Assembly: GCA_947302945.1 (NCBI GenBank)
Contig: CAMYWZ010000030.1
Coordinates: 1-8,800 of the forward strand
Direction: 5' to 3'
DNA: 8,800 bases
From: an uncultured Bacillota bacterium
Lineage (GTDB): Bacteria; Bacillota; Clostridia; Peptostreptococcales; Anaerovoracaceae
Shown: piece by piece, positions 1 to 5,711 of the stretch
How the letters are laid out: every line of letters starts with the position of its first letter
How positions within the stretch are numbered: position 1 is the stretch's first letter
Position numbers and translations under genes: made by a program
Notes under the pieces: model-generated
Told to the model about the DNA's origin: nothing
Databases searched by the model: none
What the model saw: the letters and a program-made list of their open reading frames with translations, nothing else

Positions 1-1
1 C

Positions 2-832
2 CTGCTTTCCCGTCAGGTAGGCGTTCCCTACATCATCGTATTCATGAACAAGTGCGATATGGTTGATGATGAAGAACTTCTCGACCTCGTAGAAATGGAA
101 ATCAGAGAGCTGCTCTCCAGCTATGACTTCCCCGGCGACGATACTCCTATCATCAGAGGTTCCGCTCTTATGGCACTCCAGGATCCGACCGGTCCCTGGG
201 GCGACAAGATCATGGAGCTTATGGATGCTGTTGACGAGTACATCCCGCAGCCCGAGCGTCCGACCGACAAGCCGTTCCTGATGCCTGTCGAGGACGTATT
301 CTCCATCACCGGTCGTGGTACTGTTGCTACCGGCCGTGTAGAGAGAGGCGTTGTTAAGGTAGGCGATACCGTAGAGATCGTAGGACTTACCGATGAGAAG
401 AGAAGCGTCGTAGTTACCGGCGTTGAGATGTTCCGCAAGCTGCTCGATCAGGGCGAAGCCGGCGACAACATCGGCGTACTGCTCCGTGGCGTACAGAGAA
501 ACGAGATCGAAAGAGGTCAGGTTCTCGCTAAGCCGGGCAGCATTCACCCGCACACCAAGTTCAGCGGTCAGGTATACGTTCTGAAGCAGTCCGAAGGCGG
601 ACGTCACACTCCGTTCTTCAACGGCTACAGACCGCAGTTCTACATCAGAACAACTGACGTTACCGGTACCATCTCCCTGCCCGCAGGCACCGAGATGTGC
701 ATGCCCGGCGACCACGTGACCATGGACATCGAGCTCATCACTCCCGTAGCCATCGAGCAGGGAATGAGGTTCGCTATTCGTGAAGGCGGCCGTACAGTTG
801 CTTCCGGCGTAGTTTCCGCTATCGAAGAGTAA
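2..832 (+). CDS. tuf: Elongation factor Tu, C-terminal 276 residues (5' truncated by window edge)
   Basis: EF-Tu is the GTPase that delivers aminoacyl-tRNA to the ribosomal A site in the cytoplasm. The reading frame is open from base 2, so the start lies outside the window. Compared with the usual length of about 397 residues, roughly 120 N-terminal residues with the G1-G3 motifs are missing. Visible parts of the GTPase domain are the guanine-specificity motif NKCD (bases 47-58) and the G5 SAL motif (161-169). Domain 2 begins around base 270 ([20 protein letters not shown]) and domain 3 around base 534, with the signature stretch [16 protein letters not shown]. The gene ends in TAA. Codon choice (ATC for Ile, AGA/CGT for Arg) differs from the genes downstream, as expected for a very highly expressed protein. 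A terminator follows at once, so tuf is the last gene of its transcript. The identification is secure. Confidence 0.98.
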   Translation: MLSRQVGVPYIIVFMNKCDMVDDEELLDLVEMEIRELLSSYDFPGDDTPIIRGSALMALQDPTGPWGDKIMELMDAVDEYIPQPERPTDKPFLMPVEDVFSITGRGTVATGRVERGVVKVGDTVEIVGLTDEKRSVVVTGVEMFRKLLDQGEAGDNIGVLLRGVQRNEIERGQVLAKPGSIHPHTKFSGQVYVLKQSEGGRHTPFFNGYRPQFYIRTTDVTGTISLPAGTEMCMPGDHVTMDIELITPVAIEQGMRFAIREGGRTVASGVVSAIEE

Positions 833-847
833 TTTCACACAAAAACT

Positions 848-877
848 AAGGGTCAGGCTCTGCTTGGCCCTTTTTTT
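848..877 (+). terminator. Intrinsic terminator of tuf
   Basis: Arms 848-858 (AAGGGTCAGGC) and 862-872 (GCTTGGCCCTT) pair over 11 bp, with two G-T wobbles and a three-base loop. A run of T follows, starting within the stem (871-877). It sits 16 bases after the tuf stop, which is the classical Rho-independent arrangement. Confidence 0.92.
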
Positions 878-893
878 ATTTCCTTAAAAATAG

Positions 894-899
894 TATAAT
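894..899 (+). promoter_or_regulatory. Possible -10 box for the dehydrogenase-plsX-plsY cluster
   Basis: TATAAT matches the SigA -10 consensus exactly and lies 33 bases before the dehydrogenase start, just after the tuf terminator, where a new promoter is needed. No good -35 box is seen at 16-18 bp spacing, because that position falls in the terminator T-run. An overlapping TATACT at 899-904 is a second possible -10. The surrounding AT-rich DNA makes a chance match possible. Confidence 0.45.
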
Positions 900-932
900 A
901 TACTTTAATACTTATGAAAGGCGGGCATTGCC

Positions 933-1880
933 ATGAAGGTAGGGATAGCGCTCAAGGACTACAGCTTTCAGGTCCCGGAGGACGCTCTGAAGCTTTTCAG
1001 GGACAGAGGATACGAGATAGTTTACAACGATACCGGCCATTGGCTGAAGGGCGAAGAACTCGCGGACTTCCTTGCGGATCTTGACGCTGTCATAGGCGGC
1101 CTTGAGCTTTACAATAAAGATACTGTGTACAAAGCCGGCAGGCTGAAGATAGTAGCAAGGTACGGCGTTGGCATGGACACCATGGATCTTCCTTATCTTA
1201 AGGAAAAGGGGATACGCGTCGGCACCATAGTCAACCATGTGGAAGTCGCGGAATTCACCCTGGCTCTGATACTAGGGATGCTCAAGAACGTGCCCGGCTA
1301 CGACAGGAAGGTCAAAGCCGGAGGATGGGGCCTTGAAAAGGCCAGGACCCTTAAGGAGATGACTGTCGGCATCATAGGCTTCGGCAAGATAGGGCAGGAC
1401 GTCGCGGACAGGCTGGCGCCTTTCGGATGCGGGCTGCTCGCCTCGGACCCTGTAACTTCAGCGGAAAAGGCTGCGGAGCACGGCGCAAAGCTCGTGGATA
1501 TGGACACCCTTCTTAAGGAAAGCGATATCGTAACGGTGCACTGCCCGGCCATTCCTTCCACCTATCACATGATAGACGCTGCAGCCATAGCAAAGATGAA
1601 GGACGGCGCGTATCTGGTCAACACCTCCCGCGGCAGCGTCATGGACGAGGCGGCCTTCGCGGCAGCTCTTGCGTCCGGAAAGCTCGCGGCAGGCGCTGCG
1701 GACGTGTACGAGAAGGAACCTCTTCCCGCCGGCAGCCCCCTAAGGAGCATAGACAGCGTCATACTCACGCCCCACGCGGCGGCTCAGACGCTGGAAGCAT
1801 ATTATTCCTGCGGCATGATATGCGCGCAGAGCATCGTTAACGTACTTGAAGGCGGAGAACCGCTTTACCCGGTCATATAG
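933..1880 (+). CDS. NAD-dependent D-2-hydroxyacid dehydrogenase, short phosphoglycerate dehydrogenase-like form
   Basis: This 315-residue protein belongs to the D-isomer-specific 2-hydroxyacid dehydrogenase family, cytosolic enzymes that interconvert 2-hydroxy and 2-keto acids. The Rossmann motif GFGKIG is at residues 149-154, with an Asp at 172 at the end of the second strand, which favours NAD over NADP. The catalytic triad is visible as Arg233 (in VNTSRGS), Glu262 (in YEKEPLP) and His281 (in LTPHAAA). RYGVGMD (76-82) matches the family's substrate-loop region. The C-terminal regulatory ACT domain of long SerA proteins is absent. The ATG at 933 is preceded by AAAGGCGG (917-924). The stop is 15 bases before plsX, so the two genes are probably co-transcribed. 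The substrate cannot be decided from sequence: 3-phosphoglycerate (serine synthesis) is plausible, but hydroxypyruvate or another 2-keto acid is equally possible. The family call is firm and the substrate is open. Confidence 0.93.
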   Translation: MKVGIALKDYSFQVPEDALKLFRDRGYEIVYNDTGHWLKGEELADFLADLDAVIGGLELYNKDTVYKAGRLKIVARYGVGMDTMDLPYLKEKGIRVGTIVNHVEVAEFTLALILGMLKNVPGYDRKVKAGGWGLEKARTLKEMTVGIIGFGKIGQDVADRLAPFGCGLLASDPVTSAEKAAEHGAKLVDMDTLLKESDIVTVHCPAIPSTYHMIDAAAIAKMKDGAYLVNTSRGSVMDEAAFAAALASGKLAAGAADVYEKEPLPAGSPLRSIDSVILTPHAAAQTLEAYYSCGMICAQSIVNVLEGGEPLYPVI

Positions 1881-1881
1881 C

Positions 1882-1887
1882 AGGAGG
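1882..1887 (+). promoter_or_regulatory. Ribosome binding site that fixes the TTG start of plsX
   Basis: AGGAGG is a full Shine-Dalgarno match 8 bases before the TTG at 1896. The only nearby ATG in frame (1917) would cut off the conserved VDAMGGDNAP motif, so the TTG start is favoured. Confidence 0.9.
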
Positions 1888-1895
1888 ACAGCGAT

Positions 1896-2852
1896 TTGAC
1901 TATCATAGTGGATGCCATGGGAGGCGACAATGCCCCTCTGGCAATAGTAAAGGGCGCGCTTCTTGCGGCAAAGGAAACGGACTGCACGATAGCCCTCATA
2001 GGGCCTAAGGAAAGGCTCTACGAGCTTCTTGCGCAGGAAAGCCCGGAAGGCATCCCTGCGAATATCATCACAGTAGGCGCTTCTGACGTCATCACCAACA
2101 ACGAGCCTCCCGTAAAGGCTATTAGGACAAAAACCGACTCCACGATAGTCCAGGGGCTCACCATAGTCAAGGACGGCCTTGCGGACGCCTTCGTTTCCGC
2201 AGGCAGCACCGGAGCCCTTCTCGTGGGCGGTCTTCTCATATGCGGCAGGATCAAAGGCGTAGACCGTCCGGCCATCTGTTCCCTGTATCCTATCGTAGGT
2301 TCTGTCCCGGCAGTCCTTGTGGACGCCGGTGCCAACGCGGAGTGCAAACCCAGGAACCTGTACGAATTCGGCCTCATGGGCAGCATATACGTAGAGAAGG
2401 TCCTCGGCAGGGAGAATCCCAGAGTCGGCCTTGCCAACATAGGCGCGGAGGCTGAAAAGGGCACGTCCCTTACCAAGAAGGCCTACGAACTGCTCGCCGG
2501 CAGCAAGCTCAACTTCGTCGGCAACGTCGAAGCCCGCGACATTCCCGAAGGCACCTGCGACGTCATAGTCGCGGACGGTTTTACTGGAAACATAATACTC
2601 AAGCTCACCGAAGGCATGGTCGGAAGGCTCTCAAAGGCCATGGCGTCCAGGCTTCCCGCGGAGATGATGGCAGCCATCAGGAGCCAGACGGACTACTCGG
2701 AATACGGCGGAGCGCCCATACTGGGCGTGGAAAAGCCCATAATCAAGATGCACGGATCGTCGGGGCCTAAGGCAGTCAAGAATGCCATACTCAAAGCCGC
2801 GGACTTTGTCCGGGGCGACGTGATCAGAATAGTAAAGGAGCAGATCAGATAA
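1896..2852 (+). CDS. plsX: Phosphate acyltransferase PlsX
   Basis: PlsX converts acyl-ACP and phosphate to acyl-phosphate, the acyl donor for PlsY, as a peripheral membrane enzyme. Recognisable motifs are VDAMGGDNAP at residues 5-14, SAGSTGA (101-107), DAGAN (143-147), DGFTGN (227-232), SEYGGAP and HGSS (286-289). The protein has 318 residues, a little shorter than the usual 330-340. Most of the difference appears to fall between DGFTGN and SEYGGAP, where other PlsX proteins carry a longer helical arm. Translation begins at TTG, supported by a perfect Shine-Dalgarno site. The stop TAA overlaps the plsY start by one base (TAATG), which implies translational coupling. Unlike many Bacillota, no rpmF, fapR or acpP lies next to it. 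The partner gene plsY follows directly, giving a complete acyl-phosphate pathway in one transcript. Confidence 0.97.
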   Translation: MTIIVDAMGGDNAPLAIVKGALLAAKETDCTIALIGPKERLYELLAQESPEGIPANIITVGASDVITNNEPPVKAIRTKTDSTIVQGLTIVKDGLADAFVSAGSTGALLVGGLLICGRIKGVDRPAICSLYPIVGSVPAVLVDAGANAECKPRNLYEFGLMGSIYVEKVLGRENPRVGLANIGAEAEKGTSLTKKAYELLAGSKLNFVGNVEARDIPEGTCDVIVADGFTGNIILKLTEGMVGRLSKAMASRLPAEMMAAIRSQTDYSEYGGAPILGVEKPIIKMHGSSGPKAVKNAILKAADFVRGDVIRIVKEQIR

Positions 2853-3424
2853 TGTTCTGGCTGTATATCATAATAGCCTACCTTCTCGGAAGCATATCTC
2901 CTTCCATAATAGCCGGAAGGATGAAAGGCATAGAGATCAGGAAAGAAGGGAGCGGCAACGCAGGCACCACCAATACGCTCAGAGTCCTCGGGAAAAAGGC
3001 CGCTGCAGCAGTACTGCTGGTCGATATCGCCAAGGGCGCGCTTGCCGTGTTCCTCGGAAGCCTCGCCGGCCCGGTCTGCTCCTACATCTGCGCTGCTGCC
3101 GTGATAGCGGGGCACGTCTGGCCTGTTTTTTACGGCTTTAAAGGAGGCAAAGGCGTGGCCGCGGCATTCGGCTCGGTGCTGATGGTCAACTGGAAGATGG
3201 CGCTTCTGCTCCTTGCGGTCTGCATAGTCGTAACGGCGCTGTCAAAACGCATGTCGGCAGGGTCGATCACCGCTGCCGTCGGACTGCCCATAGCCTCGGT
3301 GTTCATGGAAAGGCCCTTCTGGCCCTATGCTCTGGCAATGGCTGCCGTGATGGTCTATAAACACAGGGGAAACATAAAAAGGCTCATAAAAGGTGAGGAG
3401 CCGAAGCTGAGCTTTAAGAAGTGA
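2852..3424 (+). CDS. plsY: Acyl-phosphate:glycerol-3-phosphate acyltransferase PlsY
   Basis: PlsY is an integral membrane enzyme that transfers the acyl group from acyl-phosphate to glycerol-3-phosphate, forming lysophosphatidic acid. All three family motifs are visible: SGNAGTTNTLR (residues 34-44), GHVWPVFYGFKGGKGVA (87-103, phosphate-binding glycines included) and HRGNIKRLIKGEE (171-183). Hydrophobic stretches at about 3-22, 50-70, 76-88, 106-130 and 136-168 give the usual multi-pass pattern. The length of 190 residues is normal. The ATG overlaps the plsX stop by one base, so translation is probably coupled and the two enzymes are made together. In many Bacillota plsY sits instead beside der and gpsA. 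No clear terminator follows, so readthrough into the LCP genes is possible. Confidence 0.97.
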   Translation: MFWLYIIIAYLLGSISPSIIAGRMKGIEIRKEGSGNAGTTNTLRVLGKKAAAAVLLVDIAKGALAVFLGSLAGPVCSYICAAAVIAGHVWPVFYGFKGGKGVAAAFGSVLMVNWKMALLLLAVCIVVTALSKRMSAGSITAAVGLPIASVFMERPFWPYALAMAAVMVYKHRGNIKRLIKGEEPKLSFKK

Positions 3425-3431
3425 CACAGGC

Positions 3432-3460
3432 TTGACCGAAAAGCCAAATTGTGCTATAGT
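3432..3460 (+). promoter_or_regulatory. SigA-type promoter of the LCP gene pair
   Basis: TTGACC (3432-3437) and TATAGT (3455-3460) are separated by exactly 17 bp. The TGC just before the -10 adds an extended -10 element. The expected transcription start, 6-7 bases after the -10 box, is about 3466-3467, only 4-5 bases before the ATG at 3471. Confidence 0.75.
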
Positions 3461-3470
3461 CTTTTAGTCT

Positions 3471-4553
3471 ATGGAAGAGAAGAAAAAGACATCAGTTGTT
3501 TTGAAAATCGCGCTGATAACGATCTGCGCGCATCTCGTCTGCGGAGCCGGCGGCCTACACGCTATACCGCATCTGCTGAACAAAATAGAGCGCATAGACA
3601 CGGCCGCGGAGGTCCAGATACCCTCGGAATTCGGCAAATTCATCCTCTCCGTGGACGACGAAGCAGAAGACTGCGATCCCTGGTCTGAACTGTCCGATTA
3701 CAGCGCAGCGTGGGCCGATACCGGTCCGGAGGTTGACGACACCTTCCGCGAGCCCTTCCTCAACAACAGGAACGTGCACCTCGTGCAGGACGGCAACATC
3801 ACTAACATCCTGCTCATAGGCTGCGACTCGAGGGACCTCTCCATGAGAGGCCGTTCGGACTCGATAATTATACTCAGCGTCAACAGGTATACCGGAGCTC
3901 TCAATATGGTATCCATTTTAAGGGATACCTACGTGGAGATCCCCGGATACGAGAACAACAAGATAAACGCGTCCTATGCCTTCGGAGGAATGTCCCTGCT
4001 GGACAGGACCATAGAACATAACTTCGGAATACATATAGATCACAACGTCTGCATAAACTTCGAAGGTTTCCTCTACGCCTTCACTCAGATAGGCGACATA
4101 GAGATAGACCTTTATCAGGCAGAGGCGGATTATCTCAACAAGGAGAGCCCCGCCGGAGACTGGGCCCTCGTGGCCGGTCCCAATATGCTCAACCCGGAGA
4201 TGACGCTCGAGTATGCCAGAGCCAGATACGTCGGCAACGCGGACTGGGAGCGCACTTCAAGGCAGAGAAGGGTGCTTCTGGCGGCCTTCAACAAGTGCCG
4301 CGCCTCAGGTCTGGGTTCCATGCTGTCACTCCTGGACAGCATCACTCCGTACGTGGCTACCGACATGAGCAACGCCCAGATGGTCAGCCTCCTTACAGAG
4401 GCGGTCAACGCAGGCATGAATATAAGCGTTATGAGAGGTTTTCCGGAGTCCGGAATGTACGAAGGCACCATGATCAAGGGGATGTCGGCACTGATCCCCG
4501 ATCTGGACCTGATAAGCCGGACCATACATCAGATATTATACGGGGTAGATTAG
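3471..4553 (+). CDS. LytR-CpsA-Psr (LCP) family protein, first of a tandem pair
   Basis: LCP proteins are membrane-anchored enzymes that attach anionic glycopolymers (teichoic acids, capsule) from undecaprenyl-pyrophosphate to peptidoglycan outside the cell. The 360-residue protein has a short charged N-terminus (MEEKKK), one membrane helix at about 9-31, an acidic linker (about 42-95) and an LCP domain at about 109-275. Family residues are visible: Asp119 and Arg121 in GCDSRD, Arg128 and Asp130 in RGRSDS, Arg151-Asp152 in ILRDT, and the C-terminal basic cluster Arg250, Arg252, Arg264-Gln265. The ATG has no Shine-Dalgarno sequence, and an in-frame TAG at 3465-3467 excludes any longer form. 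The next gene is a paralogue 24 bases downstream. The exact polymer substrate is unknown; LCP proteins were once called transcriptional attenuators (LytR), a less likely role. Confidence 0.93.
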   Translation: MEEKKKTSVVLKIALITICAHLVCGAGGLHAIPHLLNKIERIDTAAEVQIPSEFGKFILSVDDEAEDCDPWSELSDYSAAWADTGPEVDDTFREPFLNNRNVHLVQDGNITNILLIGCDSRDLSMRGRSDSIIILSVNRYTGALNMVSILRDTYVEIPGYENNKINASYAFGGMSLLDRTIEHNFGIHIDHNVCINFEGFLYAFTQIGDIEIDLYQAEADYLNKESPAGDWALVAGPNMLNPEMTLEYARARYVGNADWERTSRQRRVLLAAFNKCRASGLGSMLSLLDSITPYVATDMSNAQMVSLLTEAVNAGMNISVMRGFPESGMYEGTMIKGMSALIPDLDLISRTIHQILYGVD

Positions 4554-4577
4554 AGAAAAGGGGAAAAGGAGATCATC

Positions 4578-5579
4578 ATGAAGAAACACAAGGCATTGAA
4601 AATAGTGCTGATAGTGCTTGCCGTCCTCATCGTGGCCGCCGGAGCCGCCGGATGGTGGTACTACAATAATCTTATGAGCAAGATGGGTAAGATCCCGGTC
4701 TACTCGTCACGTGAAGACAAAAGGACCTTCGAAGCAGATGACTGCGACCAGAGAGACGATACCTACATGCCACCTGTCATCGAATCCAAAGTGGACCTGA
4801 AAGGTGTCGAGTCGGTATTCAACGCAGACATCATCAACATACTGCTGATCGGAAGCGACACAAGGTACGTAGGCCAGAACGGACTGTCGGATACCATGAT
4901 AGTCTGCAGCATCAATAAACTCACCAACGAGATCAAGCTCGTGTCCTTCATGCGCGACACCGCCGCAAAGATAAGGTCTTCCGAGCTTAAGCTCAACGCG
5001 GCCTTCGCTTACGGAGGAGCAGAGCTTTTAGACGGGACTCTCGAGCGCAATTTCGGAGTCGTGGTAGATGCGAATGTTATAGTAAACTTTGAGAGCTTCG
5101 TAGCCGCCCTGGCTCAGGTGGGCAACCTGGAGATAGAGCTCACGGCGGAAGAAGCGTTCTATATCAATTACAACTGGGAATCGGACTATTTCTGGGATCT
5201 TAAGGAAGGCGTTAACGTCATGAATCCCGACCAGGTCCTCGCTTACGCAAGGACGCGCTACGTCGGCAATTCGGACTGGGAGAGGACTTCCCGCCAGAGG
5301 AAGGTCATCATGGCCGCGTTCAACAAGGCCAAGCAGCTGCCGCTCACTCAGATCGTTTCTCTTGCTGAGAGGATAATGCCGTGCATAGCCACGGATCTTT
5401 CCCCCTCGCTGATGGTCAACCTTGCGAAATACATATACACGCACGACATGCATATAGCCGGGGAGCTTCTCATACCTATAGATGGGTACTCGCTCGAACT
5501 TCCTGACGGAGGGGCCGCGCTCGGGTGCAACTACGCAAGGAACAGCAGGGCCTACCGCGAATTCATTTACGGTTACTGA
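4578..5579 (+). CDS. LytR-CpsA-Psr (LCP) family protein, second of a tandem pair
   Basis: This is a 333-residue paralogue of the gene upstream, with the same architecture: basic N-terminus (MKKHKALK), membrane helix at about 8-30, linker, then an LCP domain at about 84-250. The two share the stretches INILLIG/TNILLIG, LLD.T.E.NFG and YAR.RYVGN.DWERTSRQR, the strongest sign of a tandem duplication. Asp94, Arg96, Asp105, Arg126-Asp127, Arg225, Arg227, Arg239 and Gln240 match family positions. The Arg of the usual RSD motif is replaced by Leu103 (NGLSDT), so substrate handling may differ from the first copy. AAGGAG (4566-4571) sits 6 bases before the ATG. The 24-base gap without terminator or promoter suggests co-transcription. 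The likely role is extracytoplasmic ligation of a wall polymer, possibly a different one from its neighbour. Confidence 0.93.
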   Translation: MKKHKALKIVLIVLAVLIVAAGAAGWWYYNNLMSKMGKIPVYSSREDKRTFEADDCDQRDDTYMPPVIESKVDLKGVESVFNADIINILLIGSDTRYVGQNGLSDTMIVCSINKLTNEIKLVSFMRDTAAKIRSSELKLNAAFAYGGAELLDGTLERNFGVVVDANVIVNFESFVAALAQVGNLEIELTAEEAFYINYNWESDYFWDLKEGVNVMNPDQVLAYARTRYVGNSDWERTSRQRKVIMAAFNKAKQLPLTQIVSLAERIMPCIATDLSPSLMVNLAKYIYTHDMHIAGELLIPIDGYSLELPDGGAALGCNYARNSRAYREFIYGY

Positions 5580-5600
5580 TCCCGATTATTGAAAACTACA

Positions 5601-5611
5601 TGAATTATTCA
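5601..5611. repeat. Short dyad TGAAT-T-ATTCA
   Basis: Five-base perfect arms around a central T, lying between the LCP gene stop and the hrcA promoter. It is AT-rich and short, so chance occurrence is quite possible; it is recorded because two larger dyads follow within 80 bases. Confidence 0.3.
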
Positions 5612-5613
5612 CA

Positions 5614-5646
5614 AATCCCCTGTTGACATTAGTCCTTCAGGGGATT
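5614..5646. repeat. Perfect 9-bp inverted repeat enclosing the hrcA -35 box
   Basis: AATCCCCTG (5614-5622) and CAGGGGATT (5638-5646) are exact reverse complements separated by 15 bases. The left arm abuts the -35 hexamer TTGACA, which begins the loop, and the right arm reaches the first base of the -10 box. It could be an operator for a second regulator, or a hairpin ending the LCP transcript. No T-run follows the right arm (ATATTATAC), so it is a poor classical terminator. It matches neither CIRCE nor the CtsR heptad repeat. Confidence 0.8.
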
Positions 5647-5651
5647 ATATT
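5623..5651 (+). promoter_or_regulatory. SigA-type promoter of the hrcA-grpE-dnaK operon
   Basis: The -35 box TTGACA (5623-5628) is a perfect consensus. TATATT (5646-5651) follows at 17 bp. Transcription should begin near 5658, just before the CIRCE operator, the normal geometry for HrcA-repressed operons. A strong vegetative promoter held down by repression fits Bacillus-type class I heat-shock control. Confidence 0.88.
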
Positions 5652-5662
5652 ATACATGGTTG

Positions 5663-5689
5663 TTAGCACTCAATGCATTGGAGTGCTAA
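5663..5689. promoter_or_regulatory. CIRCE operator, HrcA binding site
   Basis: TTAGCACTC-N9-GAGTGCTAA matches the CIRCE consensus at every position. Two further flanking bases on each side also pair, extending the arms to 11 bp (5661-5691). HrcA, encoded directly downstream, binds this site and represses the operon, with GroEL modulating HrcA activity in well-studied Bacillota. The operator lies between the predicted transcription start and the hrcA start, so it is also part of the 5' untranslated mRNA and can fold there. Confidence 0.99.
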
Positions 5690-5695
5690 CAGGAG

Positions 5696-5702
5696 AAGGG
5701 AG
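5696..5702 (+). promoter_or_regulatory. Ribosome binding site that fixes the hrcA start
   Basis: AAGGGAG lies 9 bases before the ATG at 5712. An upstream in-frame ATG at 5673 falls inside the CIRCE spacer without any such site, so 5712 is the start. Confidence 0.8.
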
Positions 5703-5711
5703 CCAAGGGTC

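Noticed and set aside
2240..2455. 71-codon + frame inside plsX
   Set aside because: It is fully contained in plsX in another frame, with an Arg/Gln-rich shadow translation.
3139..3146. Shine-Dalgarno-like AAAGGAGG inside plsY
   Set aside because: It simply encodes the conserved Lys-Gly-Gly of motif 2 and no plausible gene start follows.
3429..3445. Hairpin GGCTT/AAGCC after plsY as a terminator
   Set aside because: Only 5 bp with a 7-base loop and no T-run, and it overlaps the -35 box of the LCP promoter.
3449..3688. 79-codon + frame starting at TTG over the LCP promoter
   Set aside because: It overlaps the real LCP gene in another frame, lies partly in the promoter, and its product resembles nothing I know.
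4295..4669. 124-codon + frame bridging the two LCP genes
   Set aside because: It overlaps the ends of both real genes in another frame; its Arg/His/Gly-rich composition is typical of a shadow frame.
5673..5711. Longer hrcA reading frame from an ATG inside the CIRCE spacer
   Set aside because: The added 13 residues are not HrcA-like, the ATG sits in the operator, and the Shine-Dalgarno site points to 5712.
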